Virus record (IMG/VR): IMGVR_UViG_3300035698_001368
Span: 1 to 25,333 of that record
Direction: 5' to 3' (one strand)
From: a virus
Length of the DNA: 25,333 bases
Made by a program: the position numbers and the translations under genes. Below the pieces are notes generated by a model. It had not been told where the DNA came from. It worked only from the letters and a program-made list of their open reading frames with translations, and did no database searches. Shown piece by piece: positions 1-7,509 of the stretch (position 1 is its first letter; the number at the start of each line of letters is the position of its first letter).

Positions 1-98
1 AAATAGCAATAACATATACAGTTCCAGAGGCAGTGGCGAGTGGCGATCCTCTTTTTATTGAAGGCGATTTTGTCGCAGGGGATTTATTTGTTAATTAA
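1..98 (+). CDS. C-terminal end of an unidentified protein (partial)
   Basis: An open frame enters from the left edge, with codons in phase with position 3, and ends at TAA 96-98. It gives about 31 residues ending in DLFVN. The visible part alternates hydrophobic and small residues with acidic turns (for example VASGDPLFIEGDF), as in beta-rich virion or decoration proteins. It is followed by a short intergenic gap and then phage virion genes. The start and most of the protein lie outside the window, so no function is assigned. The call rests only on an open frame and a plausible composition. Confidence 0.45.
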   Translation, partial: IAITYTVPEAVASGDPLFIEGDFVAGDLFVN

Positions 99-131
99 GA
101 ATGATACACGTTAAGATAGGAAACTAACAAA

Positions 132-153
132 CTAAACTTTGCGGAGAGTTTAG
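132..153 (+). promoter_or_regulatory. AT-rich intergenic hairpin
   Basis: CTAAACTTT pairs with AGAGTTTAG (one G-T pair) around a GCGG tetraloop, in the 86-base gap between the partial left gene and the gene at 185. No T-run follows, so it is not a textbook Rho-independent terminator. It could be an mRNA processing or stability element, or chance in AT-rich DNA. The rest of the gap (99-184) holds an AGGAG ribosome binding site at 171-175 that serves the start at 185. Confidence 0.25.
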
Positions 154-184
154 AAACATTAATATAATATAGGAGTTACTCGGA

Positions 185-403
185 ATGCCTGATAAAAACG
201 GAACGCCTTGGTGGGCAAAATGGTTAGTTGGAGCATTATGGGGCGTTGTTGTCCTCATAATACTGTTTCTAGGTAATGTTGTGAACGCCAACAAGATTGA
301 CAATACTAGGGAGCATACTGCGATAAGGAAAGAAATATCCGAGTTCAGCGTTGAACAGATGCGACAGGGTACTATCCTTGAGAGGATAGATAGGAAATTG
401 TGA
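185..403 (+). CDS. Small single-span membrane protein, phage
   Basis: The product has 72 residues. A short polar N terminus with WWAKW is followed by a strongly hydrophobic stretch at about residues 13-35 (LVGALWGVVVLIILFLG), predicted to be one transmembrane helix. After it comes a charged helical tail of about 37 residues that could form a coiled coil. AGGAG at 171-175 is well spaced for ATG 185. Its stop overlaps the GTG of the next gene, so the two are probably translationally coupled. Small membrane proteins of this shape in phage late regions are often lysis accessory or envelope proteins. No endolysin is visible nearby, so holin or spanin roles cannot be assigned. The gene is real with good likelihood; its function is unknown. 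Confidence 0.7.
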   Translation: MPDKNGTPWWAKWLVGALWGVVVLIILFLGNVVNANKIDNTREHTAIRKEISEFSVEQMRQGTILERIDRKL

Positions 404-561
404 AACCTGAGGAATTTAGGCATGAAATATTGATTCCTCTGGAACAGATCGAGAAGTCAATCATCCATCGCCTCTCGGACGTGCCAGAGAAAGAAGATTT
501 AGAGAGGTTGTTTGAAATATTAAACAGAAAATTATCACAAACTTATGAAAGGTTAAGCTAA
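400..561 (+). CDS. Small charged helical protein, unknown function
   Basis: A 53-residue frame begins with GTG at 400, overlapping the upstream stop as GTGA, and ends with TAA 559-561, whose last A is the first base of the next ATG. It has no transmembrane segment. It is rich in Glu, Lys, Arg and Leu with heptad-like spacing (for example EKEDLERLFEILNRKL), so it is probably alpha-helical. The perfect stop/start junctions on both sides are the main reason to accept such a short frame. It may pair with the helical tail of the membrane protein just upstream. No family is recognised. Confidence 0.6.
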   Translation: MKPEEFRHEILIPLEQIEKSIIHRLSDVPEKEDLERLFEILNRKLSQTYERLS

Positions 562-968
562 TGGCTAGTGGAATTTATGATGATTTCAAGGAAGACCTGA
601 TGATGGGAGATGTTGACCTAGAGGCAGACACTATCAAGGTTGCCTTATTAGATGATTCTCATGCCTTCGATGCTACGGATAGTGTTTGGGGAGATATTAG
701 TGCGAACGAGATTTCAGGTACAGGATACACGGCTGGCGGGGCAACGTTGGCTAGTTTAGCTGTTACGGTAGCCGCGAACACGGCTAAGTTTGATGCTGCA
801 GATTCAGCTTGGACAACAGCAACATTTTCAGCATGGCACGCAGTGATATATGATACGACAAATACGAGTAGTTTAATTGCGAGTTTTGACTTTGGTAGCG
901 AAAAATCATTAACAGCCGGAACCTTCACGGTATCGTGGGGAACAGGCGGAATAATTACGTTAGGATAA
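561..968 (+). CDS. Phage virion surface/decoration-like protein
   Basis: The product has 135 residues. It opens with MASGIYDDFKEDLMMGDVDL, then has Thr/Ala/Gly-rich beta-strand text with hallmarks I associate with a common family of small phage structural proteins: a 'DTIKVALLDD' strand, an 'ISGTGYTAGGATLA' segment, a 'TATFSAWHAVIYD' strand and a C-terminal 'TFTVSWGTGGIITL' strand. The family is usually annotated as hypothetical or structural and sits among tail, decoration or fibre genes. ATG 561 overlaps the preceding TAA, and AAAGG lies upstream. The likely role is a beta-sandwich protein on the capsid or tail surface. The family resemblance is from memory of the sequence pattern; the exact role is inference. 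Confidence 0.65.
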   Translation: MASGIYDDFKEDLMMGDVDLEADTIKVALLDDSHAFDATDSVWGDISANEISGTGYTAGGATLASLAVTVAANTAKFDAADSAWTTATFSAWHAVIYDTTNTSSLIASFDFGSEKSLTAGTFTVSWGTGGIITLG

Positions 969-972
969 TAAT

Positions 973-2460
973 ATGTCAATGGAAAACTGGAGAGTTTACG
1001 AAGATGATGCAGCTGAACCAACGTCTGCCTTAGCGAATGAAAACACTAGGCCAACGTTAGCTAATTTGAATTTGATACGAATGAGGATGAACTGCTCTAA
1101 CGTCGTAGGTGGTGGTGGATATTCTACGATTGGAAAACTTAGATATACAACAGATATAACTGAAACAGAATATAATGCAGCAGATTATGAGCCTGATAAT
1201 GGCAGTGAAACAAATCCATGGACAAAGTCGACAGAGGGAACGTATTCATCTGCAAGAGTATCAGATGCTGATTGTATCAATGGTTATAGGCTTACGATTG
1301 ATACCCCGACTTCTGGTGCTGATAATCAGTTATTGTATGCCCACGCTGGTAATCCTTGGGATGCGGGTATTGATAATACGAGAGGATATGTTATTAATGC
1401 ACGCCTTAAAGTTGTAGATAGTGGTACTGACGGTGCTCAAAGTATTATTATATTTGATGGAACAAGATTTTCAAGAGTTGATTTTTATACAGACAAGGTG
1501 GTTATTCCTGCTCTTGTTATATCTGAGACTGACCAAGAATATTTAGTAGATACTACTGCTGATTATCTTACTTATGCCATAGAAATAAAGGGTGATGAAA
1601 TTATCGTAAGAGTAAGTCAAACAAGAAGACTATCTGGTACGCTTGATAGCAGTACTAGTGCTTCGGCTTTTTACTTTGGAGATGGGAGCGGTGGAGCTGA
1701 TAAGGGAGGCGAAGTTCATTGGGATTATATTAATTATCACTTATATCCATGGGTAGAGGTTGATAGTACTGGTGCTCATTGGGATTACGGGTCTGGAAAA
1801 GGTGCTGGAGGAACTGATATTGCAGGATATTTGCTTACGGACTCTGGAGTAAAAGAACATTATTGCACTAGTGCAGCATATGTGAACAATTTGCAACTTT
1901 ATAACGGTACTACTGAATTTGATATATGTCTTCAGCAAACAGGTGCTGCATCGTTTGAAGAAACATATTACTTTAGGCTTTCTGACGATATTGGTTATTA
2001 TCTTAGATACTTTATCTTAGAAAGTGGCAAAACGTATCCTCAAGTCATTTCAGCAGCAGACCCCGATGTTACCGTAACGGTGTCAACCTTGACATTAACG
2101 GCAAGTTTGATAGCAGCGGTTGGTGAAGGTCTTATGGTAATAGCAGTGGCTACGTTGTCTTTAATAGCCAACATAATCAAGCCGGGTGTAACCAAGACTA
2201 GAGGATACTATGACCCAGTTGTTAAGGGAGGGTGTCCTCAGTGTGGTACATATATGTATGGGAACAAGAGGATTCGTTCGATGGCGGTTAAGTTTGGCAG
2301 GCATAAGGATGGAACTGCTAAAGATGACGATAAGCACGTTAGATGCGCAAGGTGTGGCTTTATGTGCCACAGAGACACAGATGCTCACGCTCCGGAAGGT
2401 TCTAAGCGTGGATGGGGAATAGAGAGCGAAGCAGCAGAAACAGATGCAGAGGAGATTTAA
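973..2460 (+). CDS. Modular virion protein, lectin-like middle and C-terminal zinc ribbon
   Basis: The product has 495 residues. Residues from about 110 to 260 are Gly/Asp/aromatic-rich beta text (for example 'GYVINARLKVVDSG', 'YLTYAIEIKGDEIIVRVSQ') resembling a concanavalin/LamG-type jelly roll, often used for glycan binding in tail or fibre proteins. Residues about 364-405 form two hydrophobic beta repeats built on 'VSTLTLTASL' and 'VATLSLIANI'. The C terminus has a zinc-ribbon pattern with C421-x2-C424 and C458-x2-C461 plus C465, ending in an acidic tail. AGGA sits before ATG 973; ATG 979 is an alternative start. The stop overlaps the next ATG. The middle of the gene looks more AT-rich than its neighbours and lacks the CCAACG/CGTTGG hexamer common elsewhere, so it may have been acquired separately. 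A tail-fibre or appendage role is inferred. Confidence 0.65.
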   Translation: MSMENWRVYEDDAAEPTSALANENTRPTLANLNLIRMRMNCSNVVGGGGYSTIGKLRYTTDITETEYNAADYEPDNGSETNPWTKSTEGTYSSARVSDADCINGYRLTIDTPTSGADNQLLYAHAGNPWDAGIDNTRGYVINARLKVVDSGTDGAQSIIIFDGTRFSRVDFYTDKVVIPALVISETDQEYLVDTTADYLTYAIEIKGDEIIVRVSQTRRLSGTLDSSTSASAFYFGDGSGGADKGGEVHWDYINYHLYPWVEVDSTGAHWDYGSGKGAGGTDIAGYLLTDSGVKEHYCTSAAYVNNLQLYNGTTEFDICLQQTGAASFEETYYFRLSDDIGYYLRYFILESGKTYPQVISAADPDVTVTVSTLTLTASLIAAVGEGLMVIAVATLSLIANIIKPGVTKTRGYYDPVVKGGCPQCGTYMYGNKRIRSMAVKFGRHKDGTAKDDDKHVRCARCGFMCHRDTDAHAPEGSKRGWGIESEAAETDAEEI

Positions 2461-2705
2461 TGGGACGGAGAATTTACTCAGAAGCAATCAACCATGGACG
2501 AAACCAAGACAGGGGACGGAATGAAGATAGATTTGTCCGCTGTTCAAGGTGTCGCTGGATATGTAAGGTAAAAAGAGATAGGCAAGCAGACGTGGGATCA
2601 ACTGTGGGGTGGGGGATGGCTTTCGTTGATGATAGCGTAAATCCTATTGATCCAACGGTAACAGCAGGGTGTCCTCAATGTGGGACTTACCTGTATAACA
2701 AATAA
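2460..2705 (+). CDS. Small zinc-ribbon protein
   Basis: The product has 81 residues from ATG 2460, which overlaps the upstream TAA as TAATG, with GAGGAG just before it. A longer frame upstream (from 2412) lies inside the previous gene and is not the likely start. It carries two knuckles: CSRC...C near the N-terminal third and CPQCGTY at the C terminus, with a GWG motif between them. These elements match those at the end of the preceding 495-residue protein but in reversed order: there CPQCGTY comes first and CARCGFMC second. The protein probably binds one zinc ion and may be a separate copy or partner of the neighbour's C-terminal domain. Its function is unknown. Confidence 0.7.
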   Translation: MGRRIYSEAINHGRNQDRGRNEDRFVRCSRCRWICKVKRDRQADVGSTVGWGMAFVDDSVNPIDPTVTAGCPQCGTYLYNK

Positions 2706-2714
2706 GGAGGAATC

Positions 2715-2870
2715 ATGTTCGAAGGGAAAAAGACTTACATCGTGATGATCGTCGGAGTATTGGTCAATGGCGCAGTTGCCATGGGTTATATTCCAGCAGA
2801 GTATTTCGGATTAGTAAACTCTATTTTAGGATTCTTAGGGTTAGGTGCATTAAGGGCGGGGGTTAAATAG
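2715..2870 (+). CDS. Small two-segment membrane protein (holin-like?)
   Basis: A 51-residue frame runs from ATG 2715, with an excellent AAGGAGG site at 2704-2710, to TAG 2868-2870. After MFEGKKTY it has two hydrophobic segments, about residues 9-26 and 31-48, split by a short turn with PAEY, and it ends in RAGVK. That size, charge pattern and strong ribosome site are typical of small phage membrane proteins found near lysis genes and sometimes called holin-like. No endolysin is visible in this window, so the holin label is only a possibility. The next gene starts with GTG on the last base of this stop. Confidence 0.6.
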   Translation: MFEGKKTYIVMIVGVLVNGAVAMGYIPAEYFGLVNSILGFLGLGALRAGVK

Positions 2871-3085
2871 TGGTAAAGATAGCAAACCCAGTATCAGAAA
2901 TTGCGGGTGCTATCAAGGCAGGCTTTCAGCTTCTTGCGTCCTATAAAAAGGATAGGCACGTTCGGAGGCTGAGGCTTGCGATTGATAATGCCGAGACATA
3001 TATACTGGAAGACCAGAAAGACGATCCAAGTGAAAAAATTAAAAGTAAATGTTACACTAAATTCTTTAAATATAACCAGGGGTGA
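2870..3085 (+). CDS. Small basic protein, unknown function
   Basis: The product has 71 residues from GTG 2870, overlapping the upstream TAG by one base (TAGTG), and ends four bases before the next ATG. The N-terminal third is mildly hydrophobic (EIAGAIKAGFQLLASY). The rest is rich in Lys, Arg, Asp and Glu and looks helical. The tight stop/start junction supports coupled translation with the membrane protein upstream. That pairing, a small membrane protein followed by a basic amphipathic protein, is common in phage late regions. No family is recognised, so no function is given. Confidence 0.55.
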   Translation: MVKIANPVSEIAGAIKAGFQLLASYKKDRHVRRLRLAIDNAETYILEDQKDDPSEKIKSKCYTKFFKYNQG

Positions 3086-3088
3086 TAT

Positions 3089-3823
3089 ATGACCAGACTA
3101 GAAATTAGAACATTAGCCCGGAAGAAACTAGGAGAAACAACAGCTGCCTTCTGGTCTGATACAGAAATGAATACCTACATTAACCTAGGATGTAGCGATG
3201 TAGCAGAACGTACCCTCTGCCTGAGGACAACCGGGCACCTCACAACGTCAGAGGTCGTGCAGAACGCTGGAGCCACAGTTGAATCACAATGGGCTTTATC
3301 TTCAAGCTTTACAAACTTCCTATCTGTTCTTGATTGTCATTTCCATCAGAACGGCACGAACTGGGAAGAGATGGAACATAAGTATAAGAAGGATTTGGAT
3401 GTGGAAACTCCGGGATGGCGAGATGCTGTTGGAAGACCCGTAACGGATCCTTCAACTCTTTACAACTATCAAGCAAGGTCAGGCGTTCCGTATCAATACT
3501 GGTGGGATTATGAAGAGGATTTGATTGGAATCTATCCTCCAAGTAACTCAGCCAACGCTACGTCCAATAATCTGAAGATTCTTTATGCTTTTGATAGTGC
3601 TGGGATGAGTGAGGATTCTGAGTCTCCGGATATTCAACGCCCTTTACATTTGGCTATCGTTGAGTTCGTAACAGCCACAGGTCACGAAACTCGTGGACTT
3701 CAGGACAAGGCGAACAATTCATGGGCGAAGTATTTCAAGATGCTTGATGATTATCATATCAATAAACTAAAAGGACGTGAGGACGATGACGTCTCTACTA
3801 AACCATACAGGAGTGTCTCGTAA
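3089..3823 (+). CDS. Head-tail adaptor / tail-tube-A-like structural protein
   Basis: The product has 244 residues. The N terminus (MTRLEIRTLARKKLGE...FWSDTEMNTYINLGCSDVAE) is a helical hairpin of the kind that begins many phage head-tail adaptor (gp6/gp4 or T7 gp11-like) proteins: an alpha-helix, a 'W-x-D-x-E-x-x-x-Y-I-N' turn and a second helix. The central part is beta-rich with aromatic residues ('YQYWWDYEEDLIGIYPP'). The C-terminal 60 residues are again helical ('LHLAIVEFVTATGHETRG'). The position just before a long tail-hub protein fits a neck or tail-tube adaptor joining portal to tail. It lies downstream of AGGGGTG and its stop overlaps the next ATG. The assignment rests on layout and the N-terminal pattern, not on an invariant motif. 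Confidence 0.6.
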   Translation: MTRLEIRTLARKKLGETTAAFWSDTEMNTYINLGCSDVAERTLCLRTTGHLTTSEVVQNAGATVESQWALSSSFTNFLSVLDCHFHQNGTNWEEMEHKYKKDLDVETPGWRDAVGRPVTDPSTLYNYQARSGVPYQYWWDYEEDLIGIYPPSNSANATSNNLKILYAFDSAGMSEDSESPDIQRPLHLAIVEFVTATGHETRGLQDKANNSWAKYFKMLDDYHINKLKGREDDDVSTKPYRSVS

Positions 3824-6800
3824 TGGATGACCAATACCAACAGTTTTACATGAAGGCGACTCCTGGTATGAATACTAAAGCCGAGGAGTTGGAACTCAAC
3901 GGGAAGTGGGTTAAGTTGGCGCAGAACCTCAGGTATGAAGCTGAGCCTGGCGCAGTATCTAAGCGTCCACCGTTGGCTTATTATAATAGTTCTCCTGTCT
4001 CAGGGGTAGGAGGATGCCTTGGCTTGTATCGATATTATGGAAGTGCTAACATCAAAACGTTATTGGCGTTTGCTGATAAGATATATGTTGGTGATGACTC
4101 AGCTGGAACCTTTGCTGAGGTTAGAGATTTAACTACATCTGGATACAGGACTTCCTTTGTTACATACAAAGACCTTGTAATCGGCTGTAACGGACAAGAT
4201 AACCCGTGGGTATATGATGGGTCGTCTGACAATGTAACGTGGGAACTGGGGGCATGTAAGGCAGTTGCCTTAGCTGGAGGGTCCAACCTAGATTCCGCTG
4301 CCGAATATGAATACAAAATAACCTACGATAATGATACTTATGTTTGTGATACGGTCAGCAACACCATTACGACAGATGCTGGTAATCGAAAGGTGACCTT
4401 ATCTAATATCCCATTGCCACAGCTTGGTGCTACAAACCGAAAGATATATCGAACTGAAGGTGGCGGTGCTGCTTTTAAATTACTTGCCACTATTACTGAT
4501 AACATCCAGACAACGTATGTGGATGACATTGCTGATGGCTCTCTAGGCGCCGCATATCCGGGTGTTACAGACATTATGCCCAAAGGTGACATACTCAATA
4601 TTCACAAGGAGAGATTGTTCATTACAGGCGATCCTAACGAGTCTAACAGGCTTTATTATTCTAAGCCGTACTTGCCTCATTACATTGCCCAGACCGTTGA
4701 TATTGATTACTTGGATGTGTCCGTAGATGATGGTGATGAGATAATGGGATTAGCTGTTCACTTTGGCACAATGGTCTGCCTGAAGCGCAACACTATCCGA
4801 AAGCTATTTGTGGCTACGGCTGGTTCTGGTGCTGACCCTGCGTCTTGGTATGCTGATGATCCGATTGCTTACATTGGTTCACCGGTTAAGACTTCGATAT
4901 GTGCAACGCCTTACGGGATTGTATTCCTGAGTTGGAACAGCTGGTATATATTTGACGGCTCCAACGCTAAGCCGTTCATTGATGAATTTGATACCACTCA
5001 CATCTTGACTTCAAGCTACACTAATGTTGTCTGTTATTACAATAAAAACCTTTTATACGCAGCGTATGCTGACTCTGATACGGCAGCTCAAACCAACGAT
5101 AAGATAATGGTCTATAATTTGAAACGTGGGGTGTTTAGCGTTGACACGATAAATGCCAGTTGCTTTTCAGCACACGTTGGAGATTCGGAAGCAGGTGAAC
5201 TTTACATAGGAGATAGCACTCAAGGCTCTGTTTATAAAGCAGAGGAAGCTGATTTGGTTTACCGGTTATCTTCTAAGACACAGTGCAGTAATGGAACTGC
5301 GGACAACGTGTTTGTTGGTGGAACAGAAAGCCAACCTTACCTAGAAATAGGTAGCGCCACTGCGGCGGAAGAGATTCCTGATGATGTTTGTATCTTTTGG
5401 GATGACCCTTCTACCAACCCCGGCTCTGGCTGGACAGACATTACTTCTGAAATAGAGGGAAAGTATATCCAATTCAGTAGCACTTATGGGACTAATGCCG
5501 GTGGTGCAGGTCATACTCATGCGATTACAGGAACTCTTGCGACTGACACAGACCCTGCGGCTCCTTGTGGAGATAATGCAGACGCGAATGCTCTTAGTGG
5601 AAATCACTCTCACTCGGTATCAGGAACATCAGCGAATGGGCAAACAGCTCACGGGCCGAGGCATACCTTGTTGAGGTTATTTAAAAAGAACAACACGACA
5701 ACTGAGTATGAGTTTCCGTTGGGTGCTTTAGTTTTCTATGATCAGCCAACTCAGCCGGAAGGTTTTTGGGTTGAGACATCAAGCGTTGGGTATTATGTTA
5801 GGGGCGGAGCTGCAACCAATTACCTTACTTCAATAGAATCTGCTCACTCTCATACTTTTAGTTTTAACTCAGGAAATAACACTCCTAATGGAGCAACGAA
5901 TTGTTACTCTGGTCCAGTCACTTGCGTAAACTATTATCCTCAGCATACGCATACAGTAGCAGGTTCAATTTCTTCTAATGATGATACGGTTTGGGAACTT
6001 GCCAGTGTTAGTTTTACGCTAGTAAGAAAGGTTGGAGAGCAAAGCACTTGGGATGGTGTGAGCAATTATGTTTATTGTTTGTTTGCTACAAGCGGTGCTG
6101 CTTCTAACGGGTGGACAAAGGTTACTGATTACAACGCTAAATTCCTTAAGCTAGGAAGCTCTGGTATAGAAACTGGAGTAGCGGCAGGAACATCTCATGG
6201 GCATGGTGGAGCTTCCGGAAATACTGATGGATTTAATGGTGATAAGGCGGGAGCTGTTGCCTCTCGCAGTGCAGAGCCACATGACCATACACATGCATAC
6301 ACTTTATCTACCACAGATGGTAGCCATACGGCGCCAGCCAATAGAACCTTTTGTTTGGTAAAGAAAGAACTTGGCAAGATGAAGGATTATAATGCTGCGA
6401 TTACGTCTTCCGAAACCAACGGGATATGGACATCTCCAGCTTTAAACATAAATGCTGACACTTTAGAAACCGTAGAGTGGAACGCCTCTCTCGAAACGGG
6501 AGATACCTTCAGCTGGTTTATTCGAACTGCATCAACGCAATCGTTGGTAGAAGATGCAACAGCCATAGGAACCGTTGACCACACGGCAGAAACATTCACC
6601 CAGGCAGGACACGGGCTTACCAACGGTAAGAGGATTGTTATTGATGGAACGGTTGTTCCCACTGGATTGTTTAATACTATTATGTATTATGTCGTTGGCG
6701 TAGCTGGCAACGATTTCCAGGTATCGTTGGCTTCTGGTGGATCTGCCGTTGCGTTCTCTTCCAACGGAACCTCCGTAACGTTTAAAGAATGGACTGATGA

Positions 6801-7275
6801 GCAGACCGTCTCTGGAACATCGATAGGTGCAACCGTTCCAGCTAATTGGATTCAATACGTTAATGTGTTTACGGCTGTTGACACAACAGATACAAATCCA
6901 AGGTTGTCGCTTTCCAACAGTTTTGTTGTTAAGATTATTTATACCAAGCAAGGGACTTCGGCTGAAGCAGGAGTTGAGTTCATTTACGAAACTGGCTCCA
7001 TGAATGCTGACACCCCTATGCTGGATAAGTTATGGAAGAAACTGGTAACCAATCACTCTGGAACACAAGGCGCTTTCACTTTTTTCTGGGAAACTGAACT
7101 CGCAAGCGGTTCGTTTGTCGTTGATTTATCTACTAATCCTCAACGTTTTAGTACATTTTTTCAATCAGACGCAATCGGAACCACGATCAGTTTTAGAATC
7201 TATAAAAATGACAATGCGGAATTCAAGCTAAAAGAGTTTCACGGTCTCTTTACACCAAAACCTTTGATAATATAA
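3823..7275 (+). CDS. Tail hub/nozzle-like protein with three tail-collar-like modules
   Basis: The product has 1150 residues. Residues 1 to about 510 are repetitive beta text ('VYDGSSDN', 'RLYYSKP', 'IYIFDGSNAKP'-like strands) resembling the beta-propeller tail hub or nozzle proteins of short-tailed phages, including a fibronectin-like stretch at about 140-240 ('YEYKITYDND...NRKIYRTEGG'). Residues about 517-850 are three successive modules with paired His-x-His motifs such as GHTHAI, NHSHSV, AHSHTF, QHTHTV, SHGHGG and HDHTHAY. Residues about 918-988 match a small insert common in phage tail proteins ('HGLTNGKRIVIDG...TGLFNTIMYYVVG...FQVSLASGG'). The C terminus is a further beta domain. Function: tail tip and probably receptor or appendage binding. 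TAATG coupling links it to both neighbours. Confidence 0.7.
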   Translation: MDDQYQQFYMKATPGMNTKAEELELNGKWVKLAQNLRYEAEPGAVSKRPPLAYYNSSPVSGVGGCLGLYRYYGSANIKTLLAFADKIYVGDDSAGTFAEVRDLTTSGYRTSFVTYKDLVIGCNGQDNPWVYDGSSDNVTWELGACKAVALAGGSNLDSAAEYEYKITYDNDTYVCDTVSNTITTDAGNRKVTLSNIPLPQLGATNRKIYRTEGGGAAFKLLATITDNIQTTYVDDIADGSLGAAYPGVTDIMPKGDILNIHKERLFITGDPNESNRLYYSKPYLPHYIAQTVDIDYLDVSVDDGDEIMGLAVHFGTMVCLKRNTIRKLFVATAGSGADPASWYADDPIAYIGSPVKTSICATPYGIVFLSWNSWYIFDGSNAKPFIDEFDTTHILTSSYTNVVCYYNKNLLYAAYADSDTAAQTNDKIMVYNLKRGVFSVDTINASCFSAHVGDSEAGELYIGDSTQGSVYKAEEADLVYRLSSKTQCSNGTADNVFVGGTESQPYLEIGSATAAEEIPDDVCIFWDDPSTNPGSGWTDITSEIEGKYIQFSSTYGTNAGGAGHTHAITGTLATDTDPAAPCGDNADANALSGNHSHSVSGTSANGQTAHGPRHTLLRLFKKNNTTTEYEFPLGALVFYDQPTQPEGFWVETSSVGYYVRGGAATNYLTSIESAHSHTFSFNSGNNTPNGATNCYSGPVTCVNYYPQHTHTVAGSISSNDDTVWELASVSFTLVRKVGEQSTWDGVSNYVYCLFATSGAASNGWTKVTDYNAKFLKLGSSGIETGVAAGTSHGHGGASGNTDGFNGDKAGAVASRSAEPHDHTHAYTLSTTDGSHTAPANRTFCLVKKELGKMKDYNAAITSSETNGIWTSPALNINADTLETVEWNASLETGDTFSWFIRTASTQSLVEDATAIGTVDHTAETFTQAGHGLTNGKRIVIDGTVVPTGLFNTIMYYVVGVAGNDFQVSLASGGSAVAFSSNGTSVTFKEWTDEQTVSGTSIGATVPANWIQYVNVFTAVDTTDTNPRLSLSNSFVVKIIYTKQGTSAEAGVEFIYETGSMNADTPMLDKLWKKLVTNHSGTQGAFTFFWETELASGSFVVDLSTNPQRFSTFFQSDAIGTTISFRIYKNDNAEFKLKEFHGLFTPKPLII
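5371..6369 (+). repeat. Three tandem His-x-His collar modules within the tail protein
   Basis: Within the 1150-residue protein, residues about 517-623, 631-737 and 742-849 each follow the same plan: a 'phage tail collar'-like beta start (CIFWDD..., LVFYDQ..., CLFATS...), a G/Y-rich 'FLKLG/YYVRGG' strand, two His-x-His motifs on Gly/Ser/Asn-rich loops, and a closing strand of LLRLFKK, FTLVRKV or FCLVKKE type. The nucleotide sequences have diverged, so this is a protein-level repeat. His-x-His motifs in T4 gp12-type short fibres bind metal in trimers; metal binding here is inferred. Confidence 0.65.
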
Positions 7276-7508
7276 TGGCAATAGACGAAGTTTATAAAAT
7301 AAATCAAATGAATCAAGACGAAACGCCAACGATAAAGAAGGCGTTGGCTCACATTCACGAACAAGCTGTTGGTGTTCACTTTGTAGATGCTGCTCCCACG
7401 GATGTACCGGCTGGGAAGATAGTTGTTTATGATGACGGAACAACCCGGCGACTCTACGTAAGGACTGGTAAAGGTGGCATTGGATACGCGACCTTAACCA
7501 TGATATAA
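7275..7508 (+). CDS. Small structural-region protein, unknown function
   Basis: The product has 77 residues starting at ATG 7275, on the last base of the tail protein's stop. The N-terminal half is helical (DEVYKINQMNQDETPTIKKA). The C-terminal half has the pattern 'AGKIVVYDDGTTRRLYVRTGKGGIGYATLTMI', two or three beta strands of the kind found in small phage tail or fibre accessory proteins that describe a parameter-like 'YVRTGKGGIGY' hairpin. It could be a chaperone, a minor fibre or a trimerisation piece for the upstream tail protein. I recognise no specific family, so only the phage-structural context is claimed. Confidence 0.6.
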   Translation: MAIDEVYKINQMNQDETPTIKKALAHIHEQAVGVHFVDAAPTDVPAGKIVVYDDGTTRRLYVRTGKGGIGYATLTMI

Positions 7509-7509
7509 T

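Noticed and set aside
163-168. Perfect TATAAT before the gene at 185
   Set aside because: The best -35 match (TTGCGG at 139-144, 18-base spacer) is poor, and a start site near 175 would cut off the AGGAG ribosome site of the gene at 185. AT-rich intergenic chance is more likely.
2412-2459. Upstream start for the small zinc-ribbon gene
   Set aside because: The extra residues come from the end of the previous gene in another frame; the GAGGAG site and TAATG junction support ATG 2460.
6532-6951. 139-codon reverse-strand open frame
   Set aside because: It is antisense to the conserved 'HGLTNG...YYVVG' domain of the tail protein; its composition is that of a shadow frame.
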